Below, one piece after another: positions 31,797 through 41,363 of a stretch of DNA of 64,000 nt (position 1 is its first letter; each line of letters starts with the position of its first letter). The stretch covers positions 124,001-188,000 of the forward strand of contig JBMNIZ010000002.1 in the NCBI GenBank assembly GCA_050951405.1. The letters run 5' to 3'. Below the pieces are notes generated by a model. It was not told the origin of the DNA and did no database searches. It was given only the letters and a program-made list of their open reading frames with translations. The DNA comes from JBMNIZ01 sp050951405 (lineage in GTDB: Bacteria > Bacillota > DULZ01). A program made the translations under genes and the position numbers.

Positions 31797-33299
31797 ATGA
31801 AGAAATTGCCCATCAATTCTCCCGAAAAGGGTCAAACTGAGAAGCACACTTTCATAGAGACAGTGAAGAGGCAATTGTCTGCGGGCAGCTTTGCCGGAAA
31901 TGTGCTCACCCTCATGACCGGCACTGCTTTTGCCCAGGCTTTGTTGATTCTCGTGTCGCCGATATTGACCAGATTGTACAGTCCCGATGATTTCGGGGTT
32001 TTTGCCCTTTATCTTTCCATTTTGGGGATTATTTCCGTGGTGGCTTGCTGGCGCTATCAATTGGCCATCGTGCTGCCGGAAAAAGAGGCGGAGGCCGCCA
32101 ATCTGCTGGCTATCTCCATTTTAATCGCTTTTTTGACGGCTTTTTTGTCTTTCCTGGCAGCGGCTTTCTTCCGCCATCCGGCGGCTCGCTTGCTGGGAGC
32201 TCCCCATTTGGCTCCCTGGCTTTGGTTTCTGCCTTTCAGCCTTTTGGCCGGCGGCCTTTTCCAGGCATTTAACTATTGGAGCACCAGGAGAAAGCAATTC
32301 AAAAGGCTGGCCGCCAGGCAGATGACCCAGGGCGCGGTTACCGCCGCCGCCCAGCTGGGCCTGGGCGGCTTTTCCAACCTGGCATCCGGAGGCCTGATCG
32401 GGGGCCATCTGCTGGGGCAGCTGACCGCCACCCTTCGTCTCAGCCTGCAGATCTGGCGGGATGAGGGAAAACAAATTTTATCTCACATTAAACTGCCGGA
32501 GATCAAAAGGCTGCTTTTTCGCTACAAGGACTTTCCCCTTTATGATTCCTGGTCGAGCCTTTTAAATACCGGTTCCACCATGCTGCCGGCGCTGCTTTTG
32601 GGGTATTATTTCAACCCGGCGGTGGTGGGTTTTTATGCCCTTGGTCACCGGGTTTTGGCTTTGCCTATGAGTATTTTGGGAGGAGCAGCGGCCCAGGCCT
32701 TTTTCCCCCGGGCTGCCGAGGCAAAGCGGGCCGGGGAATTGGATGAAGTCACCCTGGCCATGTTCAGGCAGCTTTTGCAGATGGGATCCGTACCCATTTT
32801 GTTGGCGGCCATGCTGGCTCCGGAACTGTTTGCTCTGATCTTTGGCCCCCGCTGGTTGGAGGCCGGCGTGTATGCCCAATGGATGTGCTTGTGGCTGGTT
32901 TTCCAATTCGCTTCGTCGCCTATTTCTTCGGTCATTAATGTGTTGGAAAGACAGCGCCTCAGCCTCCTGTTCAACCTGATCATGTTTGGGGGAAGAGTCC
33001 TGGCCCTGGTCATGGGCGGCCTCCGGCAAAATCCCCTGCTGGCCGTGCAGTTGTTGGGCTTGGTGGGGGCTTTCATGTATCTCGGCTACAGCGTCTTAAT
33101 CCTGCATTTGGCGAAGGTGAAGGCGGCGAAGATTGCCGCAACTTTGATGAGGGTGGCTTTGCGGTCAATGCCTTTTTTGGCGGTGCCGCTGTTGGCTGTT
33201 TATTTGGCCCTGCCGGCTGTCTTCTGTGTATCTCTAGGCATTATTTCCGGTATTTTCTTTGTTGTTTATTCTCTTCGCATCACTTCGGCGGGCGGCTAG
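31797..33299 (+). CDS. Wzx-type lipid-linked oligosaccharide flippase
   Basis: 500 aa, starting 3 bases after the preceding stop. About 12-14 membrane helices. The N-terminal segment (VLTLMTGTAFAQALLILVSPILTRLYSPDDFGVFALYLSI) is the standard start of polysaccharide-biosynthesis flippases of the MOP superfamily. It should move undecaprenyl-linked repeat units across the membrane for Wzy. The membrane fold is rich in Leu/Ala/Phe with few charged residues. Confidence 0.88.
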   Translation: MKKLPINSPEKGQTEKHTFIETVKRQLSAGSFAGNVLTLMTGTAFAQALLILVSPILTRLYSPDDFGVFALYLSILGIISVVACWRYQLAIVLPEKEAEAANLLAISILIAFLTAFLSFLAAAFFRHPAARLLGAPHLAPWLWFLPFSLLAGGLFQAFNYWSTRRKQFKRLAARQMTQGAVTAAAQLGLGGFSNLASGGLIGGHLLGQLTATLRLSLQIWRDEGKQILSHIKLPEIKRLLFRYKDFPLYDSWSSLLNTGSTMLPALLLGYYFNPAVVGFYALGHRVLALPMSILGGAAAQAFFPRAAEAKRAGELDEVTLAMFRQLLQMGSVPILLAAMLAPELFALIFGPRWLEAGVYAQWMCLWLVFQFASSPISSVINVLERQRLSLLFNLIMFGGRVLALVMGGLRQNPLLAVQLLGLVGAFMYLGYSVLILHLAKVKAAKIAATLMRVALRSMPFLAVPLLAVYLALPAVFCVSLGIISGIFFVVYSLRITSAGG

Positions 33300-33325
33300 G
33301 ATAAATTTTTTGGAGTAGAGATCAG

Positions 33326-34666
33326 ATGATGAAATTCACCGTTAGGAAATCAACAATCACCTTGGCCCTAAGCCTGCTGCTGTTTAAATTGGTTTTAGAC
33401 TGGGCTTATGTATATGTGGTGTCTCCCTTTTACGCATATGCAGGCTTTACTGTTTTCCTTCAGCCGTGGGCCCTGCTGGAATCTTATCTGCTCACCTTCT
33501 GCCTGGGCTTGCTGGTTCCCTCCCGCATCGAAAAGCCCTCCCATTTTTTTCTTTGGTTGCTGGCGGTGGGAACCATAATTCCATCCCTGACCTATTATGC
33601 AATTCATTCCGGCAGCAGGGCATATATGTACATGCTGGTCTTGAGCTTTATTTTTGTCATGGTCATGAGCGATCTGCCTCCCCTGAAAATTGGCAGCTTA
33701 AAAGAAGGGCGCAGCATGGGCATCGGCCTTTTGCTGGCGGCGGTAATTCTGGTGGCGGCATCCATGATCGCCAAAGGAGGATTAAGCCATTTCAATTTGG
33801 ATTTGAGCCGTGTATACGAGCACCGCAGGGACGTGGGAGTTTTAATCGGCACCGGCTTTTGGGGCTATCTCAATAATTGGGCTTTCAAGGTGATCAATCC
33901 CGCCTTGATGGGCTGGGCTTTCTGGCGGAAGAAAATGAGTTTGGTGCTGGCTTTTACCGGCCTGCAGGTGGTGTTTTTCGGCATCAGCTCCCACAAGGCG
34001 GTTTTGTTTTACCCGGCGGCTATCCTGGCGGTGTATTTATTCGCGGAAAGGCGCCGGGGGCTGCATTTGATGACCTGGGGTTTAATCGGGGTGGTGCTGG
34101 CCTCTTCCGCCTGCTCAGTTCTCTTTGATTATCACTGGTTATCGTCCCTTTTTATTCGCCGGGGCTTCCTTCTTCCCGCCCAATTGAATTTTGTCTACCA
34201 TGAGCTTTTCTCCCAGATGGGCCATGTGTTCATGTCCAACAGCGTTTTGGCTTGGTTGTTTGATTATCCCTTTCATGTGAAACCGGTCCTATTGGTGAGC
34301 GAATACCTGTACGGCCACCATGACACTTGGGCCAACAATGGATTTTTAGCCACCGGATATATGCATTTTGGTTATGCCGGGATGATCATCTTTTCCATCA
34401 TCGTGGGCATGCTGCTCTGGCTGGCCGATATCTTGGTAAGGAAAAGAATCCCTGTATGGTTGGGCATCAGCATTTTGATCGTCCCTTTTTACAGCTTGTT
34501 TGTCAGCGCGGATTTGACTACCGCACTGCTCACCCACGGCATTTTGCCGGGAATGTTCATTCTGTTCATCATCGGGAAAAAACCGGTGTTTGCCGGAAAG
34601 GAAATGAGACAGGGAGGCTCACATGCAGCGTATTTGCCATCTCAGTTCGGTGCACAGCCTGACTGA
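33326..34666 (+). CDS. Putative Wzy-type polysaccharide polymerase
   Basis: 446 aa, about 11-12 hydrophobic segments, with a larger extracellular loop between late helices (HVKPVLLVSEYLYGHHDTWANNGFLATGYMHFGYAG). The pattern of a His/Asp/Asn-rich loop followed by NGFLATGYMHFGYAGM is typical of O-antigen polymerase-like proteins, which are poorly conserved. Position after Wzx and before glycosyltransferases supports Wzy. Its last 44 bases overlap the next gene. Confidence 0.72.
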   Translation: MMKFTVRKSTITLALSLLLFKLVLDWAYVYVVSPFYAYAGFTVFLQPWALLESYLLTFCLGLLVPSRIEKPSHFFLWLLAVGTIIPSLTYYAIHSGSRAYMYMLVLSFIFVMVMSDLPPLKIGSLKEGRSMGIGLLLAAVILVAASMIAKGGLSHFNLDLSRVYEHRRDVGVLIGTGFWGYLNNWAFKVINPALMGWAFWRKKMSLVLAFTGLQVVFFGISSHKAVLFYPAAILAVYLFAERRRGLHLMTWGLIGVVLASSACSVLFDYHWLSSLFIRRGFLLPAQLNFVYHELFSQMGHVFMSNSVLAWLFDYPFHVKPVLLVSEYLYGHHDTWANNGFLATGYMHFGYAGMIIFSIIVGMLLWLADILVRKRIPVWLGISILIVPFYSLFVSADLTTALLTHGILPGMFILFIIGKKPVFAGKEMRQGGSHAAYLPSQFGAQPD

Positions 34667-35768
34667 TACCCGCATTTTTTTCAAGGAATGCCAGACCCTG
34701 GCCCAGGCCGGCTATGAAGTGTTTCTCATCGGGCAGCATGAAAAAGATGAATTGCGGGATGGGATTCAGATCTTGGGCTTGCCGAAAGCGAAGAACAGGA
34801 TAGAGAGGATGCTGAAGACCACCAGGCGGCTTTATCAAAGGGCTGTTGCCTGTGATGGGGATCTTTATCATTTTCATGATCCGGAATTAATCCCCGTGGG
34901 ACTGCTCCTGAAAAGGAAGGGGAAGAAAGTCGTCTACGATGTGCATGAAGACGTGCCCCGGCAGATTCTGTCCAAGGATTGGATAGCTGCTCCTTTGCGG
35001 AAGCCCCTGAGCCGGTTGGTGGAAAAAATAGAGAATTACGCCGCCAAAAGATTTGATTACATTGTGGCGGCCACTCCCCATATCAGGGACCGGTTTTTGA
35101 AGGTTAATCCAAGGGCCATGGACATTAACAACTTTCCCATTTTATCCGAGCTCCATCTGCCTGATGCGGATTGGGCCGCCAAGGAGAAGGCGGCTTGCTA
35201 CATAGGCGGGATCACCAAGGTCAGGGGAATCCGGGAAATGATCCGGGCGGTGGGTATGACCGGCTATAAACTGTTTCTGGCCGGGAGATTCTCCTCGACG
35301 GAGGAAAGGGAAAAGGCGCGGCAGGCGGAGGGCTGGGAGCAAGTGGTGGAGCTGGGGCAGCTGGGCAGGCAGGAAGTAAGGGAGATCCTTTCCCGCTCCA
35401 TGGTGGGCCTGGTGGTTCTCCATCCCATTCCCAATTATCTTGATGCTCTACCGGTGAAAATGTTCGAGTATATGTCTGCAGGGATACCGGTCATCGCTTC
35501 CAATTTTCCTTTATGGAAGGAGATTGTGGAGGAAAACCAGTGCGGGCTCTGCGTCAATCCCCTGGATGCGGCTGAAATTGCCGCGGCCCTGGAGCTGATC
35601 CTCAGCGATCCGAAGCGGGCCCGGCAGATGGGAGAAAACGGCCGTAAAGCGGTGGAAGAAAAATATAATTGGGAAACGGAGGGCCGGAAGCTGCTGAAGC
35701 TTTATGGGGTTCTTTTCGAGGCCGGGCTGGATAGAGGCAGTGATGAGGGCCCGGGGGGCAATGAATAA
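34623..35768 (+). CDS. Glycosyltransferase family 4
   Basis: 381 aa, ATG preceded by GGGAGG; overlaps the wzy gene by 44 bases, implying coupled translation. GT-B fold: N-terminal HLSSVHSLTDTRIFFKECQTLAQAGYEVFLIGQHE, linker VYDVHEDVPRQIL, and the C-terminal nucleotide-sugar domain with LPVKMFEYMSAGIPVIASNFPLWKEIVEENQCGLCVNPLD, where the Glu pair of the EX7E motif is in KMFEYMSAGIPVIAS. It transfers a sugar to the growing lipid-linked unit; donor unknown. Confidence 0.9.
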   Translation: MQRICHLSSVHSLTDTRIFFKECQTLAQAGYEVFLIGQHEKDELRDGIQILGLPKAKNRIERMLKTTRRLYQRAVACDGDLYHFHDPELIPVGLLLKRKGKKVVYDVHEDVPRQILSKDWIAAPLRKPLSRLVEKIENYAAKRFDYIVAATPHIRDRFLKVNPRAMDINNFPILSELHLPDADWAAKEKAACYIGGITKVRGIREMIRAVGMTGYKLFLAGRFSSTEEREKARQAEGWEQVVELGQLGRQEVREILSRSMVGLVVLHPIPNYLDALPVKMFEYMSAGIPVIASNFPLWKEIVEENQCGLCVNPLDAAEIAAALELILSDPKRARQMGENGRKAVEEKYNWETEGRKLLKLYGVLFEAGLDRGSDEGPGGNE

Positions 35769-35779
35769 GAGGCAAAGCG

Positions 35780-36715
35780 GTGGTTGAATTGGCACCATTG
35801 GTCAGTGTCATCATCCCCACTTATAAACGGGGCGGGGAATTTTTGAAAAGGGCGGTCCGGTCGGTCTTAAATCAGACTTATGCCCACATTGAAGTGATCG
35901 TGGTGGACGACAATCCTCCTGCTTCTGTTTACAGAAGGGAAACGGAAGAAAGCATGGAGGAATTCGGTGCATACCACAATGTTATCTACCTGCAAAACGT
36001 GCAGAATATGGGAGGGGGGCCGGCCAGGAATGAGGGGATAGGCCGGGCTGCCGGGGAATATATCACCTTTCTGGATGATGACGATGTGTATCTTCCGGAA
36101 AAAGTGGGCGCCCAGCTTCGCTTCATGCTGGATCAGGACTTGGATCTATCTTTTACCGATGTGAGGATTCACAATCAAGGCGGCAAATTGGTGGATTACC
36201 GGGAACATCCTTATGTGCGGGATGTCTCCAATGAGGAATTGTTAAAGCTGCATCTCATGCACCACTTAACCCCCACCAACACCTACATGTTCAGAAAAGA
36301 GGCTCTCACAAAGATCGGCGGCTTTGATGATGTGAAAATGGGGCAGGAATTTCTGCTCATGTTAAAAGCCATCGAAAGGGGCTTGAGCATCGGCTATCTG
36401 CCGGTGGCCCATGTGATTCAGTATTTACATGAAGGGGAACGGATATCTTCCGGCGAAAACAAAATACAAGGGGAAATGGAGCTATTTGAGCTGAAGAAGG
36501 GGTATTTTCCGCTGCTTAATTTTAGGCAGAGGCAGTATGTAAAATTCCGCCATCATGCCGTATTGATGGTGGTGGGGAAGAGGAGCAAGCGCCGGCTTTT
36601 TGCTTTGGAACATTTTGTGAAAGCGCTTTTATCTTCCCCCCTGGACTGCTTTTGGGAAGCAATCTGTCATTGTGGGAAGATGCGTAAATTTAGGGAGATC
36701 CAAAAGGGTCAATAG
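35780..36715 (+). CDS. Glycosyltransferase family 2
   Basis: 311 aa, GTG start with AAGAGG upstream. GT-A fold: VSVIIPTYKRGGEFLKRAVRSVLNQTYAHIEVIVVDDNPP at the N-terminus, the donor/metal motif FLDDDDVYLPEK (DXD), and GGFDDVKMGQEFLLMLKAIERG near the acceptor site. Adds a sugar during exopolysaccharide repeat assembly. Its C-terminal part is basic and may associate with the membrane. Confidence 0.9.
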   Translation: MVELAPLVSVIIPTYKRGGEFLKRAVRSVLNQTYAHIEVIVVDDNPPASVYRRETEESMEEFGAYHNVIYLQNVQNMGGGPARNEGIGRAAGEYITFLDDDDVYLPEKVGAQLRFMLDQDLDLSFTDVRIHNQGGKLVDYREHPYVRDVSNEELLKLHLMHHLTPTNTYMFRKEALTKIGGFDDVKMGQEFLLMLKAIERGLSIGYLPVAHVIQYLHEGERISSGENKIQGEMELFELKKGYFPLLNFRQRQYVKFRHHAVLMVVGKRSKRRLFALEHFVKALLSSPLDCFWEAICHCGKMRKFREIQKGQ

Positions 36716-36769
36716 GATCAGCCTTTGCATGGGAAAAGGCGGGGACAGTTTGGTAAGGGAGCGTTGGGG

Positions 36770-38095
36770 ATGAATATAGGCGTAATCGGCACCGGATATG
36801 TGGGACTTGTAAACGGGGTTGTGCTGGCGGACTTCGGGATGAATGTGATCTGCATGGATGTGTGCGAAGAAAAAATTGCCATGCTGCAAAGAGGAGAGCT
36901 GCCCATCTATGAACCCGGCCTGAAAGAGATTATGGACAAAAACGTGCAGGCCAAGAGGTTGAAGTTTTCCACCAGCATCAAAGAAACCACGGAAAAAAGC
37001 GAAGTCATCTTCATCGCCGTGGGGACTCCGCCCAAAGAAGACGGCAGTGCGGATTTGCAGCATGTGCTCCAAGTGGCGAAAGGGATAGCCCAGCATCTCA
37101 ACGGATATAAGGTGATCGTAAACAAATCCACGGTGCCGGTGGGCACAGGAAAACTGGTGAAAAGGACCATCTGGGAAGTGCTTGAGCAAAGAGGGGTGGA
37201 TTACAGCTTTGATGTGGTCTCCAATCCTGAGTTTTTAAGGGAAGGCAAAGCGGTGCGGGACTGCCTCCTCCCCGACCGGGTGGTGATAGGAGCGGAGACG
37301 GAAAAGGCCAAGGAAATTATGAAAAGCGTCTACGACGTCCTTTACATCAACCAAACTCCCTTTATTTTCACCAGCATTGAGACGGCGGAATTGATCAAAT
37401 ATGCGTCAAATTCATTTTTAGCGGTGAAGATCAGTTTTATCAATGAAATGGCCTTGCTGGCGGAAAAGGTGGGGGCCAACATTCAGGAGATAGCCAGGGC
37501 CATGGGGATGGATGGAAGGATCTCGCCGAAATTTCTCCACGCCGGCCCCGGCTACGGGGGCTCCTGCTTTCCGAAAGACACGAAAGCCATCGTGGAGATT
37601 GCCCGAAAACACGGGGAGGAGCTGCTGGTCATCGAAGCGGCCATTAAAGCCAACGAGAAGCAAAAGAAGAAAATGGTGGAGAAAATAATCAGGCATTTAG
37701 GGAACCAGGGCAGTCTGCAAGGGAAACTCATCGGGGTTTTGGGCCTGTCCTTTAAGCCGGAAACGGGTGACATGCGAAATGCGCCGTCCATAGATATTAT
37801 TGAAGGTTTGGTGAAGGCGGGGGCAAAGATTCAGGCTTACTGCCCCCAGGGAATGAAAGAGGCCAAATGGAGACTTGCCCATTTGGGCGCCAGCATCAAA
37901 TATATGAACGATGAGTATGAGGCAGCCAAGGAAGCGGATGCGGTAGTCATCATTACCGAATGGCATCAATTCAGGGGCATGGATCCGTCCAGGCTGCTGG
38001 AAAATATGAATGACACTTACATATTTGACTTGAGAAATGTGTTTTCCAAGAAAGATCTGCCGCCCAACGTGAAGTACTTTGGGGTTGGTACTTAA
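36770..38095 (+). CDS. UDP-glucose 6-dehydrogenase
   Basis: 441 aa from the ATG at 36770 (AAGGGAG at a spacing of 8); the ORF extends to 36725 without support. NAD site MNIGVIGTGYVGLVNGVVLADFG, NKSTVPVGTG, NPEFLREGKAVRDCLLPDR, catalytic cysteine in GPGYGGSCFPKDTKA and SFKPETGDMRNAPS: all diagnostic of the UDP-glucose branch. Supplies UDP-glucuronic acid, so the locus has two different sugar-nucleotide dehydrogenases. Confidence 0.93.
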   Translation: MNIGVIGTGYVGLVNGVVLADFGMNVICMDVCEEKIAMLQRGELPIYEPGLKEIMDKNVQAKRLKFSTSIKETTEKSEVIFIAVGTPPKEDGSADLQHVLQVAKGIAQHLNGYKVIVNKSTVPVGTGKLVKRTIWEVLEQRGVDYSFDVVSNPEFLREGKAVRDCLLPDRVVIGAETEKAKEIMKSVYDVLYINQTPFIFTSIETAELIKYASNSFLAVKISFINEMALLAEKVGANIQEIARAMGMDGRISPKFLHAGPGYGGSCFPKDTKAIVEIARKHGEELLVIEAAIKANEKQKKKMVEKIIRHLGNQGSLQGKLIGVLGLSFKPETGDMRNAPSIDIIEGLVKAGAKIQAYCPQGMKEAKWRLAHLGASIKYMNDEYEAAKEADAVVIITEWHQFRGMDPSRLLENMNDTYIFDLRNVFSKKDLPPNVKYFGVGT

Positions 38096-38109
38096 AGGAG
38101 CTCTGCATC

Positions 38110-39222
38110 ATGGAAATACCCATGCTGGATTTAAAAGAACAGTATCGGTCTTTGCGAGAAGAGATCAACAGGCAGTTGGAAGAGGTCATGTCCAAGGGCC
38201 AATTCATCCTGGGTGACAATGTGAGGAAGCTGGAAGAGCAGGTGGCTTCCTTCAGCAATGTGAGGTATGGAGTGGGAGTGGCCAGCGGGAGCGATGCCAT
38301 CCATATCGCTCTGCTGGCCTGCGGTGTACAGGCCGGCCATGAGGTCATCACCCCGGCCTTCACTTTCTTTGCCACCGCCGGAGCGGTGGCCAGGATCGGA
38401 GCGGTGCCGGTTTTTGTGGATATTGATCCCAGAACCTATAATCTGAACCCGGCGGCTGTAGAAAGGGCCGTTACGGAAAAAACCAAGGCCGTCATCCCGG
38501 TGCATCTTTACGGGCAGATGGCGGAGATGGATGCCATTGTTAAAATTGCCGAGAAATATGATTTGGCCGTAGTGGAAGATGCAGCCCAGGCCATAGGTGC
38601 CAGGTATAAAGGGAAAGCACCGGGGGAGTTGGGCAGGGCTGCGGCTTACAGTTTCTTTCCCACCAAGAACTTGGGCGCTTACGGGGACGGGGGCATGATT
38701 GTGACCGATGATGGAGAATTGGCCGAGAAAATGCGCGTCTTGCGGGTGCACGGCAGCAAGCCCAAATATTATCACCATGTGCTTGGTTACAACAGCCGCC
38801 TGGACGAGCTGCAGGCGGCTGTTCTCAGGGTGAAATTTCCCCATCTGGAGCGCTGGAACCGGCTGCGGCAAGAGAAGGCGGCCTATTATACCCGTCTCTT
38901 CCAGGAAAAGCTGGACGGGCAAATTGTTACTCCTTTTGTAGAGGAATACAATACTCATGTTTTTCATCAATATACCATTCGGGCGAAAAAAAGAGACCAG
39001 CTGCAAGCATACCTCAAGGAACAGGGCATTGCCTCCATGGTTTACTACCCGAAGCCCCTGCATCTGCAGCCGGTCTTTGCCGGATTGGGATATCAGGAGG
39101 GGGATCTGCCGGAAACGGAAAAGGCGGCGAAAGAAGTATTGTCTTTACCCATGTATCCTGAATTGAAAGGGGAGCAGCAGGAATATATAGTGAGTAAAAT
39201 CGTTGAATTTTACGAGAGGTGA
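38110..39222 (+). CDS. DegT/DnrJ/EryC1 sugar aminotransferase, WbpE-like
   Basis: 370 aa, AAAGGAG upstream. PLP-dependent sugar aminotransferase: ASGSDAIHIALLACGVQAGHEVITPAFTFFATAGAVARIGAVPVFVDID, VIPVHLYGQMAEMD, the Asp-x-x-Gln pair VVEDAAQAIGA, and the Lys motif YSFFPTKNLGAYGDGG. In WbpE-type pathways it adds an amino group at C3 of the keto sugar made by the WbpB-like enzyme. The context (WbpA, WbpB and WbpD-like genes) supports that reaction. Confidence 0.9.
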   Translation: MEIPMLDLKEQYRSLREEINRQLEEVMSKGQFILGDNVRKLEEQVASFSNVRYGVGVASGSDAIHIALLACGVQAGHEVITPAFTFFATAGAVARIGAVPVFVDIDPRTYNLNPAAVERAVTEKTKAVIPVHLYGQMAEMDAIVKIAEKYDLAVVEDAAQAIGARYKGKAPGELGRAAAYSFFPTKNLGAYGDGGMIVTDDGELAEKMRVLRVHGSKPKYYHHVLGYNSRLDELQAAVLRVKFPHLERWNRLRQEKAAYYTRLFQEKLDGQIVTPFVEEYNTHVFHQYTIRAKKRDQLQAYLKEQGIASMVYYPKPLHLQPVFAGLGYQEGDLPETEKAAKEVLSLPMYPELKGEQQEYIVSKIVEFYER

Positions 39223-39258
39223 CTGTGAGACGGGTCTTGGGAGGATGGAGAGCGCATT

Positions 39259-40002
39259 TTGCGCTATTTTTCAAGAAAAGAGATGAGGATGATGGGAAGG
39301 ATTAAAAAGGGGCGCAATGTGATCATTGAAGACAATGTGATCTTTGGGGAAAACATTAGCATCGGCCACAATGTGGTCATCTACGGGGGCACGGTCATTG
39401 GGGATAACGTGGTCATTCAAGATAATGCGGTTATCGGCAAACAGCCGGCCAGGGCCAGGTTTTCCGCTTTGCCGGAAGGAAAGAAACTGCCTCCGGCCCG
39501 GATCGGCTCCGGCTCCTTGATCGGCACTTCCGCCATCATCTATGCAGGTGCCGTCCTGGAAGAGGAGGTTTTTGTGGCAGATTTGGCCACCATCCGGGAA
39601 CGGGTGACGGTGGGGGCCGGCACCATTGTGGGGCGGGGGGTGGCCATCGAGAACGATTGCACCATTGGGCGGAAATGCAAGCTGGAAACCAACTGCTATA
39701 TTACCGCCTACTCGGAACTGGGCGATCATGTCTTTGTGGCTCCCTGCGTGGTGACCACCAACGATAATTTCATGGCCAGGAGCAAGGAGCGCTTTGGCAA
39801 GTTTAAAGGGGTCACTATCCGGGACGGAGGCAGAGTGGGGGCCAATGCCACCATTTTACCGGGAAAAGTGATCCACGAGGACGGAGCGGTGGGAGCAGGC
39901 AGCGTGGTAACCAAAGATGTGGCCAGGGAGGAGCTGGTGGTGGGCTGTCCCGCCCGGAAACTGCGGGATGTGCCGGAAGATGAGCTATTGAGGAATCAGT
40001 GA
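39259..40002 (+). CDS. Left-handed beta-helix N-acetyltransferase, WbpD-like
   Basis: 247 aa using a TTG start at 39259 with GGAGAG upstream; ATG codons at 39283, 39289 and 39292 are alternatives with poorer spacing. Long run of hexapeptide repeats ([LIV]GxNVV: FGENISIGHNVVIYGGTVIGDNVVIQDNAVIG) and the C-terminal GANATILPGKVIHEDGAVGAGSVVTKDV. Trimeric acyltransferases of this type acetylate the 3-amino group after the WbpE step. It would complete UDP-2,3-diacetamido uronic acid formation. Confidence 0.87.
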   Translation: MRYFSRKEMRMMGRIKKGRNVIIEDNVIFGENISIGHNVVIYGGTVIGDNVVIQDNAVIGKQPARARFSALPEGKKLPPARIGSGSLIGTSAIIYAGAVLEEEVFVADLATIRERVTVGAGTIVGRGVAIENDCTIGRKCKLETNCYITAYSELGDHVFVAPCVVTTNDNFMARSKERFGKFKGVTIRDGGRVGANATILPGKVIHEDGAVGAGSVVTKDVAREELVVGCPARKLRDVPEDELLRNQ

Positions 40003-40074
40003 ACTGTCGTCGTACTGATGACCTTAGAAAAAGGCCCGTTCGGCAGGATTATGATAGAAAGGTGAGGTGCAGTC

Positions 40075-41217
40075 ATGTCCAGCCGGCAGCTTTCCATCAA
40101 AGGGACTATTCTCTGGAGCAGTCCTCAGGAATTTTTCGGAGAAAGCATTTCTTTGGCGAAAGGGAAAAAAGTGCTGTTAGTCATGAATGCCACCACGGCG
40201 GAGAGGCTCTCTTTAAACCGGTGGGTGGAGGAATTGGCCGGGCAGGCCTCTTTGACCTGGATCGATCGGACCGGATCCAATCCGGACTATAAAGATGTTT
40301 TCCGGAATTTGAAGTCCTGCCCCGCTGGTCCATTTGACCTGGTCATGGCCCTGGGCGGGGGCAGCGTGATCGATATGGCCAAATCCCTGGCGGCCTTATC
40401 CTACCTGGTGGATCAGGAGAAGCTGGACCATTTCCTTGTTTTGCAGAGCATCAGCAGGAAAGAGTATTTGCAATTCCCTGATTCCGTGCCCATCTACGCA
40501 GTTCCCACCACCGCGGGGACAGGCTCTGAAGTGACCAGCTGGGCCACAGTCTGGGATTGGGAAGGGAAAAGAAAATATTCTATCGAGGCTCCCTGGCTGT
40601 GCCCTGCCGGTACTTGGATCATCCCGGAGTTTACGGCTACCATGCCTCAAAGGTTGACTTTGGCCACGGGGCTGGATGCTCTCTGCCATGCGGTGGAAGC
40701 ATATTGGGCCAAATCCAGCAACCTGATGGCCCAAGAGCTGGCCAAGACGGCCATCCGCCTGATTGTGAAATACCTGCCTAAGGTTTTGGCGGAGGGTGCC
40801 CATCTATCCTACCGGAAGAAAATGTGCTTGGGTTCTCTTTTTGCCGGGCTGGCCTTTGCCCAGACCCATACTACGGCCTGTCACTCCATCTCTTATCCCC
40901 TGACCATGACTTTCGGCATAGAACATGGACTGGCCTGTGCTTTGACTTTGGCCCGGGTCATGGAGATGAACCTGCCCCTGCTGGAGGAGAAGGGGGACTT
41001 GCTGGAAGCATTAGGGGTGCAGAGTCCCGCTGAACTGCAGGAATGGCTGGACCAAACAGCCGCTGGCATTGTGCGCTTAAGGCTGGGGGCATTCGGCATC
41101 CGGGAAAAAGACCTTTCCGATTTGGTGACCCTGTCCTTTACCCAGGGGCGGATGGATAACAATCCTGTGGATGTCAGTCCTGAGGACGTACAGAGGATGC
41201 TCCGCTCCCTGCTGTAG
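40075..41217 (+). CDS. Iron-containing alcohol dehydrogenase, phosphonoacetaldehyde-reductase-like
   Basis: 380 aa, AGGTGAGGTG upstream. Group III Fe-ADH: the NAD motif ALGGGSVIDMAKSLA, PTTAGTGSEVTSWA, and metal-binding positions in TGLDALCHAVEAYW and FGIEHGLACALTL. The short, YPLTMTFGIEHG-type C-terminus resembles phosphonoacetaldehyde reductases, so a phosphonate or similar decoration of the polymer is possible, but a different aldehyde substrate is equally compatible. Last gene of the forward run before the accessory island. Confidence 0.75.
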   Translation: MSSRQLSIKGTILWSSPQEFFGESISLAKGKKVLLVMNATTAERLSLNRWVEELAGQASLTWIDRTGSNPDYKDVFRNLKSCPAGPFDLVMALGGGSVIDMAKSLAALSYLVDQEKLDHFLVLQSISRKEYLQFPDSVPIYAVPTTAGTGSEVTSWATVWDWEGKRKYSIEAPWLCPAGTWIIPEFTATMPQRLTLATGLDALCHAVEAYWAKSSNLMAQELAKTAIRLIVKYLPKVLAEGAHLSYRKKMCLGSLFAGLAFAQTHTTACHSISYPLTMTFGIEHGLACALTLARVMEMNLPLLEEKGDLLEALGVQSPAELQEWLDQTAAGIVRLRLGAFGIREKDLSDLVTLSFTQGRMDNNPVDVSPEDVQRMLRSLL

Positions 41218-41286
41218 TGTTTATGGCTGCTTGAGCTCTTCCGGCAGCGAATTTCCTGTTTAATTTTTCCTGCCTCCCGATCCAAG

Positions 41287-41344
41287 TTGATTTTGCCTGA
41301 TTTTACTTGATTGTACTTGATTATAGTTGATAGGCTGCTATAAT
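41287..41344 (+). promoter_or_regulatory. Five 10-bp-spaced direct repeats over a SigA promoter
   Basis: TTGAT or CTGAT blocks start at 41287, 41297, 41307, 41317 and 41327, exactly 10 bases apart and so on one face of the helix. The fourth block is the -35 (TTGATT, 41317-41322); TATAAT follows at 41339-41344 after 16 bases. The gene product has a MerR/excisionase-like DNA-binding domain, and BldC-type relatives bind direct repeats side by side, so autorepression is likely. Confidence 0.75.
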
Positions 41345-41363
41345 GAAGGGAGGAGGTGTAATC